DNA of 64,000 nucleotides. Source: an uncultured Brevibacillus sp. GTDB lineage: Bacteria; Bacillota; Bacilli; Brevibacillales; Brevibacillaceae. The stretch's first letter is position 1, and each line of letters begins with the position of its first letter. Below the pieces are notes generated by a model. The model did no database searches and was not told the origin of the DNA. It saw only the letters and a list, made by a program, of their open reading frames with translations. The stretch is taken from the NCBI RefSeq assembly GCF_947502445.1, contig NZ_CANMZW010000012.1, forward strand, positions 1 to 64,000, in the 5' to 3' direction. Of this stretch, positions 41,949-51,024 are shown piece by piece. A program made the position numbers and the translations under genes.

Positions 41949-41968
41949 ATATACGTATGTAAAAACAG

Positions 41969-42002
41969 AGAAAGACCCTCCATTGGAGAGTCTTTCTTTT
42001 TT
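41969..42002 (+). terminator. Terminator
   Basis: AGAAAGAC/GTCTTTCT stem with inner TCC/GGA and T6. It would have ended the glucosaminidase transcript. Confidence 0.75.
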
Positions 42003-42129
42003 CAAGTAAGGATACTTACGTGTAGACGAATCTTGCTAAACCTTCAGAACACCTAGACAGTTACATCTACGGTCAAAGAAGAGCAGCTTCTACAATAACC
42101 AAAGAAGCCCGTTACCATGAGCACGTTGA

Positions 42130-42492
42130 TCAAATCATTTGAGATCTCGATAGCGAATAGAACCTTCCATCCACCATCCGAATGCCCAGATCTACGCAAT
42201 ATTCCAATCCTTGCGTCACTCCGTACAAAATCCACTCGGAAGAACGGTGGTTGATATCAAAATCAGTGTAAAGGTCAGTGCCGTCATCTCGGATCTCTTT
42301 GCGGTCAGTCACATCGAAAAGGCGTAAGACAAATGGCAGCTCGGCAAAAGGGATCGCAAATTTCTTTTCAACTTCCTGCTCGAACTCCTTCGTCATTTTC
42401 CACTCAGCTTGGATGGATTGCTCATCTTTCCAAGCAATGCATATACTCGGGCCTTCTACATCTGTGGATGACCGCGGGGGATTTGTATCCAT
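42130..42492 (-). CDS. Stand-alone DUF4912 domain protein
   Basis: A 120-residue protein. Residues about 50-118 match the DUF4912 pattern (LPFVLRLFDVTD, NHRSSEWILYGVTQGLEYCV, DLGIRMVDGRFYSLSRS). Larger DUF4912 proteins occur near glycogen or amylase genes in other phyla; here the domain stands alone. Function unknown. Confidence 0.65.
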   Translation of the reverse strand: MDTNPPRSSTDVEGPSICIAWKDEQSIQAEWKMTKEFEQEVEKKFAIPFAELPFVLRLFDVTDRKEIRDDGTDLYTDFDINHRSSEWILYGVTQGLEYCVDLGIRMVDGRFYSLSRSQMI

Positions 42493-42604
42493 TCGCTCCC
42501 ATCGTTCCTTTCCTTCATGTACTTGCTGTCACCAAATTATATTGGCTTTTCCATCTATTATACCATGGGAACGGGTGGTGTGGAAACGCATCCAAGCTAT
42601 AATT

Positions 42605-43201
42605 TTATCGCCCAACTGTAAATGAATTTTCTCCAACAACCACGTACGACTTGAATTTATCAGATTTCATTTGGACTTGAATTTTATAAGTACCATAGCT
42701 ATCGAGCTTCGTGGAAACAAAAGGCTCTGAGAAATAAAAGCTGTTTGCATTTTGTGTAGAGTATTTCCACTCTTTCCCTTTATCCACTTCTTTTCCATCT
42801 GGCGCGATCAATACAAGCTGCATTCTCAGGTCTTTGGCAACCGGTGCATCATCCACCTCGACAAAAACGTTAAAGGTACGCGGGATGTTTTTATCGCTAT
42901 ATCCTTTTACCGGATTGCTAAATACAACATTTTTGTTTCGGGTCTGCTGAATGCCTTCGACGATCAGCAGGTTCACGGTTGGCTTCACAATTTCCATTTT
43001 CCCTGTTTGCTGATCGTATTCAACAAATCCACCCATCTTGTTCACGATATCTTCTACCGATTCAGCGTTGGAAGCAGGCATATTGCTTCCTACCTGGTCA
43101 CCGCTGAGAAAAATGTGCATTGCACCTTCCCCCAAGGCAGTAGCAGTCCCCACGCCTGCAACAGTCAACGCCAACAAGGCCGACAACCATGCTTTTTTCA
43201 T
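42605..43201 (-). CDS. Secreted protein of unknown function
   Basis: A 198-residue exported protein: signal peptide to about residue 25, then a short copper-amine-oxidase-N-like stretch (MGGFVEYDQQTGKMEIVKP) and a beta-rich domain (DLRMQLVLIAPDGKEVDKGK, DSYGTYKIQVQMKS) resembling Ig-like folds. No enzymatic motif. A cluster of DnaA-box-like sequences lies 120-170 bases upstream. Confidence 0.65.
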   Translation of the reverse strand: MKKAWLSALLALTVAGVGTATALGEGAMHIFLSGDQVGSNMPASNAESVEDIVNKMGGFVEYDQQTGKMEIVKPTVNLLIVEGIQQTRNKNVVFSNPVKGYSDKNIPRTFNVFVEVDDAPVAKDLRMQLVLIAPDGKEVDKGKEWKYSTQNANSFYFSEPFVSTKLDSYGTYKIQVQMKSDKFKSYVVVGENSFTVGR

Positions 43202-43318
43202 GTCTTAATCCTCCTGTATGTTTGCGCAGCAGCGCTTGTTCTGTCCGAAATTTCTTCCCACTATTTTATACGTCCACACAAGCAAATAGTTGTGGTCAAA
43301 TCACAAGTTTTTTCAACA

Positions 43319-43371
43319 ATATCCACACTATCCACAGGTACACACAACCCAGGACAAACGACTTATTCACA
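43319..43371 (+). promoter_or_regulatory. Cluster of three DnaA-box-like sequences
   Basis: ATATCCACA (43319-43327) and CTATCCACA (43328-43336) lie in direct tandem; TTATTCACA (43363-43371) follows. Each differs at one position from TTATCCACA and all face the same way. Confidence 0.4.
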
Positions 43372-43436
43372 TAGATTGTTAATAACTACTTCCTACCCTT
43401 GACCCTATTAAAAGGAATGATCATAACAAAAAGTAC

Positions 43437-43466
43437 AAAAAAAAGAACGGCCTTTTAGGCCGCTCT
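43437..43466 (-). terminator. Terminator of the lysine operon
   Basis: Minus-strand AGAGCGGCC/GGCCGTTCT (one G-U) with T8, 16 bases after the last stop codon of the operon. Confidence 0.88.
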
Positions 43467-43481
43467 GATCCCATTTGTAAC

Positions 43482-44615
43482 CTATGATTGCTTGGAAAAC
43501 CATGTGAAGTAACGGGAAACGGTATTGATGGCCACCCCGATCGCTTCCTCACTCGGTTCAATCTTTGCATGATGCAAGCCATAGGGTGTATTGACACCCA
43601 GCCAAAATAAAAACCCGGGGATTTCTGTCAAAAAGTAACCGAAGTCTTCTCCTGTCATTGCTTCCTTGCACTGAACCAGTGTCACACCCTCGCATTCACT
43701 GCCTACCCAATCCATAAATTCTGTTGTCAGCTGCTCATCGTTATACACCTGACAATAGCCACAGCCATAATCAATCGTAGCTGAGCATTCGAAGCCCGCT
43801 TCCACACCTTTTACAAGCGATTCAATTCTGCTTTTGACAAGCGCCATGGACTCCATGGAAAAGGTCCGAATCGTGCCTTCCAGCCGTGCTTTTTCGGCGA
43901 TAATATTTTGCTTTGTTCCACCCTCGATCTTGCCTACAGTAATGACAGCCGAGTCCAACGGATCAATATTACGTGCGATCACGGATTGTAGCTGAGTCAC
44001 CAAATGACTTCCGGCAACCACCATATCGTTCGCCTTGTGCGGAAACGCAGCATGACCGCCTTTGCCGACCAAATCAATAAATAATTCCGATGTGTTCGCA
44101 AATAAAATCCCAGGCTTCGTAGCGATATGGCCTACTGGATATTCAGGAGCAATATGCAGGGCAAAAATGCAATCAGGACGCCAGCTGGCAAATTCCTCGC
44201 TCTCCATCATCGGCAGAGCTCCGCCTGGACCTTCTTCAGCAGGCTGGAAGAGGAACAACAGGTCATCTGCTAGCGCGTTTTGCACAAAATGCGTCAAAAG
44301 CCCAAGAGCGATCGCCATGTGCATATCATGTCCACATGCATGCATATAGCCCTCATGCAACGATCGGAATGGATACGACGTCTCCTCTACGATCGGCAGT
44401 CCGTCCATGTCTGTACGCCAAGCGATCGTCCGTTTTGGAGCAGTACCTGCGATTTTGACAAGAATCCCTGTACGCCACAGCTTGATCTGGAGCCGCTCTT
44501 GGGGGAGCTGCTCCAGATAATCAAGCAAATACTTTTGTGTTTTTACTTCTTGAAAGCCTGGCTCGGGTATTTGATGCAAATCACGACGGATCTGCGCAAA
44601 CGTGGAAGTTGCCAT
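43482..44615 (-). CDS. N-acetyldiaminopimelate deacetylase (YkuR type)
   Basis: A 377-residue M20-family metallohydrolase: [46 protein letters not shown] and TGEDFGYF. The metal ligands Cys/His in HACGHD and the Glu pair in PAEEGP are present. Third gene of an L-box operon after dapH and a transaminase, it most likely removes the acetyl group from N-acetyl-LL-diaminopimelate, as YkuR does in B. subtilis. Alternative substrates such as N-acyl amino acids are less likely given the context. Confidence 0.9.
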   Translation of the reverse strand: MATSTFAQIRRDLHQIPEPGFQEVKTQKYLLDYLEQLPQERLQIKLWRTGILVKIAGTAPKRTIAWRTDMDGLPIVEETSYPFRSLHEGYMHACGHDMHMAIALGLLTHFVQNALADDLLFLFQPAEEGPGGALPMMESEEFASWRPDCIFALHIAPEYPVGHIATKPGILFANTSELFIDLVGKGGHAAFPHKANDMVVAGSHLVTQLQSVIARNIDPLDSAVITVGKIEGGTKQNIIAEKARLEGTIRTFSMESMALVKSRIESLVKGVEAGFECSATIDYGCGYCQVYNDEQLTTEFMDWVGSECEGVTLVQCKEAMTGEDFGYFLTEIPGFLFWLGVNTPYGLHHAKIEPSEEAIGVAINTVSRYFTWFSKQS

Positions 44616-44618
44616 TAT

Positions 44619-45833
44619 TTACGCCCCCTCCCTCATACTTGAGAGAGCTGTCAGCAGACGAGCGAAAACTTCCATAAACCGATCTACATCCTCTTTTGTC
44701 AAGGTCAGTGGCGGCAGCAGGCGAACGATGGTCTTCTGCGTCACATCGACGAGAATGCCCTCATCCAGCAATTGCTGCTGCAAATGACTGGCCTCTTCAG
44801 GAGAGACCGTGAGAGAAATACCGACCATCATGCCTTTCCCACGCAATGCCTGAAGCTGATCACCCAGACGCTTGCGTAGTGCCTCCAGCTGATCCCAGAG
44901 GTATGCGATCACCTCATCCACACTTTTGGCAAAAGCAGGATCAAGAAGCTCGTCCATGACAGCATTCCCCAAAGCAGCCGATAGTGGAGAAGGAGCAAAG
45001 GTTGTACCATGATCACCCGGCTTGAACTGGTTCATAAGTTTTCTACCAGCAATCACACCACCAAGCGGCAAGCCTCCACCTACACCTTTGGCAAACAAAA
45101 TCAGGTCAGGAGTGACAGCAGTGTGCTGATAAGCAAACAGCTTCCCTGTACGCCCCATACCTGTCTGAATTTCGTCCATCGCAAACAGCATGCCCTCTTC
45201 CTGGCAGATCGCTGATACATCTTGGAGGAATGTCCCCGACAGGGGAACTACTCCGCCAGAACCAAGTACCGGCTCCATCAGGACAGCAGCAGGCTTTACC
45301 TTTTGGCAAAGTTCGCGCAGACCAGCCGCATCCTCGGCATCCAGCTCAAAAACAGAAAAAGCAGGCTGCGGGAAATCCTGATAGACATGAGCTTGCCTAG
45401 TCAATCGAACAGCGCCGAGGGTCCGTCCGTGGAAGCTATTTCTGAGGACGACAATTCCCTCACGTCCAGCCCCCTCCGTCTTTGTCCACTTATGGATCAG
45501 TTTAATGGCAGCTTCAGTCGCCTCCGCACCGGAGTTAGTGAAAAATACTTTACCCGGGATTGTATGCTCCACCAGACGCTGCGCCAGACGAATCGCAGGC
45601 TGGTTGAGAAAGACATTGGATATATGCAAAAACTGCTCTCCTTGCTCACGAAGCGCGCCCAAAATACGTGGATGAGAGTGACCGAGCACATTCACTGCGA
45701 GTCCCGTAAACAAATCCAAATATTTTTTGCCATTGGTATCGTACAAATAATTGCCTTCCCCTTTGGCGATGGCTATCGGAAGACGTTTGTACGTGGAGAC
45801 GATGTATTGTTCATCAAGCGAACGCCAATCCAT
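44619..45833 (-). CDS. Class III aminotransferase, probable N-acetyl-LL-diaminopimelate aminotransferase
   Basis: A 404-residue PLP enzyme similar to acetylornithine aminotransferase: FTGLAVNVLGHSHP, NSGAEATEAAIKL, SFHGRTLGA, MDEIQTGMGRTG and the PLP lysine in LFAKGVGGGLPLG. It sits between dapH and the deacetylase under L-box control, so I infer that it performs the transamination step of the acetyl branch instead of arginine synthesis. The ATG at 45833 is preferred over a GTG at 45839 because of spacing to GGGAG. Confidence 0.82.
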   Translation of the reverse strand: MDWRSLDEQYIVSTYKRLPIAIAKGEGNYLYDTNGKKYLDLFTGLAVNVLGHSHPRILGALREQGEQFLHISNVFLNQPAIRLAQRLVEHTIPGKVFFTNSGAEATEAAIKLIHKWTKTEGAGREGIVVLRNSFHGRTLGAVRLTRQAHVYQDFPQPAFSVFELDAEDAAGLRELCQKVKPAAVLMEPVLGSGGVVPLSGTFLQDVSAICQEEGMLFAMDEIQTGMGRTGKLFAYQHTAVTPDLILFAKGVGGGLPLGGVIAGRKLMNQFKPGDHGTTFAPSPLSAALGNAVMDELLDPAFAKSVDEVIAYLWDQLEALRKRLGDQLQALRGKGMMVGISLTVSPEEASHLQQQLLDEGILVDVTQKTIVRLLPPLTLTKEDVDRFMEVFARLLTALSSMREGA

Positions 45834-45847
45834 GACCACACACTCCC

Positions 45848-46558
45848 TTAGAGCTGACGTAGTTCCTGTTTGATTTCTGTTTTGGAGCGAGTCTTTTCGT
45901 CGATTTGCTTGATGACACGAGCTGGAGTACCTGCTACTACTACGTATGGTGGTACGTCTTCAATGACAACCGCACCGGCTGCAACAACAGCACCTTTCCC
46001 TACGCGTACACCCTCAAGCACCACTGCGTTGGCACCGATCACAACATCGTCTTCGATAACTACTGGCGTAGCAGAAGGCGGTTCAATTACACCCGCAATA
46101 ACGGAGCCTGCACCGATATGGCAGTTTTTCCCGATCGTTCCACGACCACCTACCACTACGTTCATATCAATCATCGTGCCCTCACCAATAACAGCACCGA
46201 TGTTGATAGAAGCACCCATCATGATGACTGCGTTGTTGCCAATCGTTACTTGGTCACGAATGATCGCACCTGGTTCAATACGCGCTTGAATTCCTTTGGT
46301 ATCGAGCAATGGGATTGCTGAATTGCGACGATCGCTTTCAACTACATAGTCTTCGATCTTGTCTTTGTTCTCAGTCAGTACAGGCTCGATTTCTTTCCAT
46401 TCGCCAAATACGACACCTGTGCCCCCCGTGATGAATGCTTTTGCACTAGCTCCGAAGTCGATTCCCTCCAGATTGCCCTTCACATATACTTTCACTGGTG
46501 TTTTCTTTTCGCTTTTTTGAATAAACGCGATAATTTCGTTTGCATCCATCATGTTCAC
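45848..46558 (-). CDS. dapH: Tetrahydrodipicolinate N-acetyltransferase
   Basis: A 236-residue protein with an alpha/beta N-terminal domain ([20 protein letters not shown]) and a left-handed beta-helix of hexapeptide repeats ([20 protein letters not shown] and on, ending [11 protein letters not shown]). Length equals YkuQ/DapH. It acetylates tetrahydrodipicolinate with acetyl-CoA. First gene behind the lysine riboswitch; AAGGAGG precedes the start. Confidence 0.95.
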   Translation of the reverse strand: MNMMDANEIIAFIQKSEKKTPVKVYVKGNLEGIDFGASAKAFITGGTGVVFGEWKEIEPVLTENKDKIEDYVVESDRRNSAIPLLDTKGIQARIEPGAIIRDQVTIGNNAVIMMGASINIGAVIGEGTMIDMNVVVGGRGTIGKNCHIGAGSVIAGVIEPPSATPVVIEDDVVIGANAVVLEGVRVGKGAVVAAGAVVIEDVPPYVVVAGTPARVIKQIDEKTRSKTEIKQELRQL

Positions 46559-46660
46559 AGGTGAGTCCTCCTTTTAATTGAAAAGCTTGTAAGTTTTAGC
46601 GGAATGGTAATCTAGCTAATCAGGAAGCATATACCTGAAGTTTACACCTTCTGATTCACT

Positions 46661-46902
46661 AAAAAAAGCAATGGGTGCATACGCTACCTCATTGCTTTGG
46701 ATACTCCGCAAGCAAATCGTAAATAGCGCTCCACAAAAGGCTTACCACCTTTCATGACAGGATAATCATTCTTCACGATCCACCCCAACCATTGCTATTC
46801 AGGGGAATAGCAGCAGCTTCGGCGCTTTAGCCTTTCCTCCTTTTCCTGCCCCCTGGCAGATCACGAAAAGATGTACTCATCCTCGGCGCACCTCTATTTA
46901 GA
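46661..46902 (-). promoter_or_regulatory. Lysine (L-box) riboswitch with terminator
   Basis: On the minus strand the leader reads AGAGGTGCGCC and GATGAGTA, then GGAAAGGCTAAAGCGCCGAAG, CTGTCATGAAAGGTGG and TGGAGCGCTA, the conserved lysine aptamer elements. A terminator follows (46699-46661: AAAGCAATG/CATTGCTTT and T7) before dapH. Lysine binding should stop transcription of the operon. Confidence 0.93.
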
Positions 46903-46980
46903 CTCCCATATAATAATTTCATTTAACTCTACCAAAATCAATGCGTTGTGGCAACAGCTTTATCAAAAACGAATTATACA

Positions 46981-47034
46981 TTGACAACGATTCTCATTTT
47001 CATTATTTTGTTTATGAGAATGATTTTCATTATT
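46981..47034 (+). promoter_or_regulatory. Fur-box pair over the flavodoxin promoter
   Basis: TTGACA (46981-46986), 17 bases, TATTTT (47004-47009) form a promoter. A Fur-box-like 19-mer at 46983-47001 (15 of 19 to GATAATGATTATCATTATC) overlaps it, and another at 47016-47034 (16 of 19) follows. Iron-bound Fur should repress the flavodoxin gene, a classic low-iron substitute for ferredoxin. Confidence 0.82.
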
Positions 47035-47054
47035 AACTTGGAGGTTTTCTTTTT

Positions 47055-47498
47055 ATGAGCTTCTTGATTGTTTACGCGAGCATGTCTGGAAACACACAGG
47101 AAATGGCTGAGGCCATCGCAGAAGGAATTCGTTCTACAGGTGCTACGCTGGTGATAAAGGAAGTGATGGATGCCAGCGCACAAGAGCTGGAGTCGTACGA
47201 CGGAATTGCCCTTGGCGCGTATACATGGGGAGATGGAGAGCTGCCAGACGAATGCCTGGACTTCTATGACGAAATGAACGACATTGATTTGAGCGGCAAA
47301 AAGGTCATCGCATTTGGTTCATGCGACTCAAACTATGAGCATGTAGGTGCCGCTGTGGACATTCTATTAGAAAAAGCTCGCGAGCGTGGAGCAGAAACGC
47401 CATTGGAGGGGCTGAAAATCGAGCTCACCCCCAATGCCAAGGAAATTGAGAAATGCAAAGCTTATGGCGTTTCTTTTGTGGAAGCACTCGGATTATAA
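47055..47498 (+). CDS. Flavodoxin
   Basis: A 147-residue short-chain flavodoxin. FMN phosphate loop ASMSGNTQEMAE, first ring loop YTWGDGELPDE, second loop GSCDSNYEHVGAAVD. It transfers single electrons, replacing ferredoxin when iron is scarce, which agrees with the two Fur boxes upstream. Similar to YkuN/YkuP of B. subtilis, which are also Fur-regulated and in a genomic region with ykuQ/ykuR. SD is TTGGAGG. Confidence 0.92.
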   Translation: MSFLIVYASMSGNTQEMAEAIAEGIRSTGATLVIKEVMDASAQELESYDGIALGAYTWGDGELPDECLDFYDEMNDIDLSGKKVIAFGSCDSNYEHVGAAVDILLEKARERGAETPLEGLKIELTPNAKEIEKCKAYGVSFVEALGL

Positions 47499-47594
47499 CG
47501 AATATTTTCACTCTTTTATTCGAATTGCATTTCCCGTGAAGAGGAAACGTGGTACACTATCGATCCACCATTTTGTCTATAGGAGGATCTCTCG

Positions 47595-48143
47595 ATGCTA
47601 TTACATACCGATGCTATCTATTTACGCCCTCTTTGTGAGCAAGACGCAGCCGAGCTATTAGCGCTTCGGCTGCGTAACCAAGATTTTCTTGCGCCATTCG
47701 AACCGATCCGTCCCCCTTCTCACCTGACATTGGAAGGTCAGCAGCAGCAAGTAGCCCAGGCCATACAGGACTTCGAAAATGGGACCGGATTTGCCTTTGG
47801 CGTTTTTCTTTCCGAAAAAGAGGAAATGATCGGCCGTGTCGCCTTGTCCAATGTCGTCCACGGTGCTTGGCAAAACGCAACATTAGGCTATTTTATGGAT
47901 CAAAGCTGCAATGGACGCGGCTATACTACCTCCGCTGTTGGACTCGCTTTGCAATTCGCCTTTACCACTGCCAATTTGCATCGCGTTCAAGCTGCGGTCA
48001 TGCCACGCAATCTCGGCTCGATTCGCGTACTCGAAAAGAACGGGTTTCGCTATGAAGGATTATCCCTGCGCTATTTACAAATCTATGGAAAGTGGGAAGA
48101 CCACAACATGTATGCCATCACTACCGAGGACTGGCACAATTAG
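47595..48143 (+). CDS. GNAT acetyltransferase, RimJ/RimL type
   Basis: A 182-residue acetyltransferase (IYLRPLCEQDAAELLAL, acetyl-CoA loop QSCNGRGYTTSAVGLALQF, then VMPRNLGSIRVLEKNGFRYE). Likely acts on protein N-termini (ribosomal) or an amine; similar to YjcK/YdaF of B. subtilis. The SD AGGAGG precedes the ATG. Confidence 0.85.
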   Translation: MLLHTDAIYLRPLCEQDAAELLALRLRNQDFLAPFEPIRPPSHLTLEGQQQQVAQAIQDFENGTGFAFGVFLSEKEEMIGRVALSNVVHGAWQNATLGYFMDQSCNGRGYTTSAVGLALQFAFTTANLHRVQAAVMPRNLGSIRVLEKNGFRYEGLSLRYLQIYGKWEDHNMYAITTEDWHN

Positions 48144-48148
48144 TGCTC

Positions 48149-48958
48149 TTATTCTCCCGCTTGACGCAACCGCTCCAGGATTCGTCGTTTTTGGTACAGC
48201 ATCATGCCAGCCTCGGCGACATCCTGTACAGTGGAACGATTGATATACGCCCCGAACAAAATGCCTGCGATCGGGACCATCTGAAACAGCTTTTTCCACC
48301 CAAAGTTTTCTGTATAGGTCACGACGACTTCTCTCCAGCCCTGAAGCTGGGCGATGACGTCTTTTTCAGTGGCAGGATCGTCAAAACGTGAAAGCTCATC
48401 GAGTATCGCCTTTTTACCAACGATATCAGAAGAAGCGAATTGAAGACATTTGACGACAAAAAGCCGCTCACGCTTCTCTTCGGGACGATAGCCATAACAC
48501 AAAGCCATTTCCTGCAGAATCTTGAGCGATGTGCCGAGCAAAAGCGGGATATCCAATGCCAATGTAAAAATACCACCAATCCCTGTCGTTGCCCCCTGCA
48601 CGGTCGCAAAGGTCGCCCTGGACTCACTCATTTGCACAGCTACTGCGTTCATTTCAGTTAGTGGAAAAGAGGTGATCGTGTGTCTGTTCAATGTCACCCC
48701 TCCCGCATCGCTTTGGCGGGCACGAAGCTTACTGTAAACGGCTTCATCTGAGACGAGGTAGGTGCCCCCTGTTTCCAAAAAAGCGGCCATCTCATCGACA
48801 GCTGTCCCGAGCTTTTCGCGAATGAATTTTGGCGTCATTCTATCCAATAGAACAAAAGGTAGTCTCCCGAGCTTTTCCCAAAACCACAAATCCTTCTGTT
48901 TCTTTTCCCAGACCTCTACTTCTTTCAAGGCTTGTAGCAATGTTTCTCTAGACTCCAT
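48149..48958 (-). CDS. EcsC-family protein
   Basis: A 269-residue protein with the EcsC domain: VQGATTGIGGIFTLALDIPL and LFQMVPIAGILFGAYINRSTVQDVAE, two glycine-rich hydrophobic stretches. In B. subtilis EcsC is encoded next to the EcsAB transporter and its role is unknown; here no ecsAB is nearby. Confidence 0.82.
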   Translation of the reverse strand: MESRETLLQALKEVEVWEKKQKDLWFWEKLGRLPFVLLDRMTPKFIREKLGTAVDEMAAFLETGGTYLVSDEAVYSKLRARQSDAGGVTLNRHTITSFPLTEMNAVAVQMSESRATFATVQGATTGIGGIFTLALDIPLLLGTSLKILQEMALCYGYRPEEKRERLFVVKCLQFASSDIVGKKAILDELSRFDDPATEKDVIAQLQGWREVVVTYTENFGWKKLFQMVPIAGILFGAYINRSTVQDVAEAGMMLYQKRRILERLRQAGE

Positions 48959-48985
48959 CCACTCCGCCCCTTTCCAAGCTTCTTT

Positions 48986-49174
48986 CTATTTTTTGCGTTT
49001 CAACTGACATTGGTTGCGCAGGATTTGCTTTACGTATTCCTGTAGCTCCTCCTCATTGGAAAAGGAGGTGAATTCCTCTATTTCTCTTACGATTCCGAGT
49101 TTCGAATGTTTCACTCTCCTCTCTTCGATAATAAAACCAAACTTCGCTAAAACGGTTTTCTGCTCTTCAGTCAT
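48986..49174 (-). CDS. Small protein of unknown function
   Basis: A 62-residue charged protein (MTEEQKTVLAKFGFIIEERR to ILRNQCQLKRKK). The ATG at 49174 follows GGGAGGAG. It precedes the EcsC gene on the same strand by 27 bases and may be cotranscribed. No family recognised. Confidence 0.6.
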   Translation of the reverse strand: MTEEQKTVLAKFGFIIEERRVKHSKLGIVREIEEFTSFSNEEELQEYVKQILRNQCQLKRKK

Positions 49175-49480
49175 CCTGTCTCCTCCCGACAAAAAAACCC
49201 CCACAAAAGACGGGGGATGCTGCTTCTCCCTATTGTACGTCAATCGTCAGGGTACGAATCTCATTGATACAACCCATTTTTTCACGTATTGCCCTCTCAC
49301 TTTCTCTCTAAAACTAGACGTTTGTATATTCGACAAAAAAAACCAGTTCTCCTGTTAGTAGCAAGCCAGGAAATGAATTCCTTACAGGTGGTATAGGAAA
49401 AATCTATGCATTCATAAATTCAAATAGATTGCAATTATAGACAATAAACTGGTAAAACAGTAATAGGGGAGGGATACGAA

Positions 49481-50251
49481 ATGAATCCAACAAGCCAGTG
49501 GAATGCAGATCTCTATGACGATAAAATGAACTTCGTTTCTCATTATGGCAGAGGATTAATTGATTGGCTAAAGCCGCTTTCGACTGAACGCATTTTGGAC
49601 CTAGGCTGCGGCACAGGAGATTTGACCGCTGAGCTAGCAAAATCTGGTGCAACGGTAATGGGTGTCGATTTTTCTGCCGATATGATACGTAGTGCCCAGC
49701 AAAAATATCCTCATTTACCTTTTCAGATTGCGGATGCGCATACGTATACTACCGAAAAACAATTCGACGCCATCTTTTCCAATGCTGCTCTACACTGGAT
49801 GAAGATGCCTGAAAAAGTTATTAAGTCCGTCTGGCATGCTCTGGCTCCAAAAGGAAGGTTTGTGGCAGAATTCGGCGGCAAAGGTAACTGCGAGCTCGTT
49901 GTGGATGCTTTACGCGTCGCCCTTGCAAAAAAGGGTATTTCGGCTGATGAGCGGATGCCTTGGTATTTTCCGAGTATTGGCGAGTACGCTGCCCTGTTAG
50001 AAAAACAAGGATTTCGCGTCGTATTAGCCTCTAATTTTGATCGCCCCACGACGATGCCTGATGACGATCGCGGATTACGTCATTGGTTGGACTCTTTTTG
50101 TAGTCCGTTTTTCACAAATATGTCCGCAGGTGAAATCGATGACGTCTGCTTGTATGTCACAGAGCTGTTACGCCCCGCTCTATTCCAGGATGGCAAATGG
50201 ATTGTTGATTACAAGCGTATCCGCGTGTTTGCCATTAAAACAAGCGAATAG
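49481..50251 (+). CDS. Class I SAM-dependent methyltransferase
   Basis: A 256-residue enzyme: ILDLGCGTGDLTAELAKSGA (SAM loop), GVDFSADMIRSAQQKYP, FDAIFSNAALHWM. The layout resembles trans-aconitate methyltransferases (Tam). SD is AGGGGAGGG. A racemase-like gene follows at 14 bases, so the two are probably one operon. Confidence 0.82.
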   Translation: MNPTSQWNADLYDDKMNFVSHYGRGLIDWLKPLSTERILDLGCGTGDLTAELAKSGATVMGVDFSADMIRSAQQKYPHLPFQIADAHTYTTEKQFDAIFSNAALHWMKMPEKVIKSVWHALAPKGRFVAEFGGKGNCELVVDALRVALAKKGISADERMPWYFPSIGEYAALLEKQGFRVVLASNFDRPTTMPDDDRGLRHWLDSFCSPFFTNMSAGEIDDVCLYVTELLRPALFQDGKWIVDYKRIRVFAIKTSE

Positions 50252-50265
50252 GAGGAACACCGCTC

Positions 50266-50940
50266 ATGAAACGAATTGCTTGTCTACATGGTCACTTCTC
50301 CAATATTTCCTTGCTCGCAGACGCTTTTGCTTCTGTTGAAATGGACATGGTGCACTATGTTGACCCCGGGTTGCTTCTCAATTCGGAAGGCAAGAATGCC
50401 CTCACGAAAGAACAATCACAAGCAAAGCTGGTCGAGCAATTACACTGGATGAAAGCAAGTGACCCTGATGCGATAGTGATTACCTGCACACAATATGCAG
50501 CCTGCTTAACCGATGAAGTGGAGGCTGCCAGCCCCTCACCGATCTTTACGATTGACAAGCCATTTTTTCATGAAGTAACCCATTGTTCAGAGCCACAAAT
50601 CCTCCTCTTCTCCAATCCTGCGACCGTAGAACCTACGATGACGCGATTAGGTGAATACGCCCAAACTAGAGGATTACATCCGCGTATTGAGGTTAACGTC
50701 ATGGAGGGGGCTTTTGCCCTTTTAATGGAAAACAAGCTGGACGCCTACCGTGAGGCTGTGAAAAATGAGCTGCAAAAGCTTTCCGCAGGTAAGCACCATG
50801 CATCCCTTTCTGTCGCTCAGCTGTCGATGGCACCGGTCGCCCATCAATTTACTCAGGAAACCGGAGTTGCTGTATCTCATCCTTTACTTAGTTTGGTTTC
50901 ACAAATGATCTGTCAGCTCAAATTAAAATGTTTTGCTTAG
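50266..50940 (+). CDS. Asp/Glu racemase-like protein
   Basis: A 224-residue protein of the aspartate/glutamate racemase superfamily type: it starts KRIACLHGHFSN, has AIVITCTQYAACL around the expected first catalytic cysteine (TCTQ) and later VAVSHPLLSLV where the second Cys-containing segment would be. The second cysteine appears replaced, so it may not be a racemase. SD is AGGAGGAAC. Cotranscribed with the methyltransferase. Confidence 0.6.
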   Translation: MKRIACLHGHFSNISLLADAFASVEMDMVHYVDPGLLLNSEGKNALTKEQSQAKLVEQLHWMKASDPDAIVITCTQYAACLTDEVEAASPSPIFTIDKPFFHEVTHCSEPQILLFSNPATVEPTMTRLGEYAQTRGLHPRIEVNVMEGAFALLMENKLDAYREAVKNELQKLSAGKHHASLSVAQLSMAPVAHQFTQETGVAVSHPLLSLVSQMICQLKLKCFA

Positions 50941-50951
50941 ACGAATAACAG

Positions 50952-51001
50952 ATAGCCCCGCTTGAACGTCCACAATACGTTGCAAGCGGGGCTACTTTTT
51001 T
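50952..51001. terminator. Bidirectional terminator
   Basis: AGCCCCGCTTG/CAAGCGGGGCT with inner AACG/CGTT and T6, between converging transcription units. Confidence 0.88.
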
Positions 51002-51024
51002 GCGATCAGGAGAAGAAGAAAGAA

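Noticed and set aside
49195..49220. Terminator from CCCCC...GGGGG near the small gene at 48986
   Set aside because: It lies upstream of the gene on its strand and has no T-run in a useful position.
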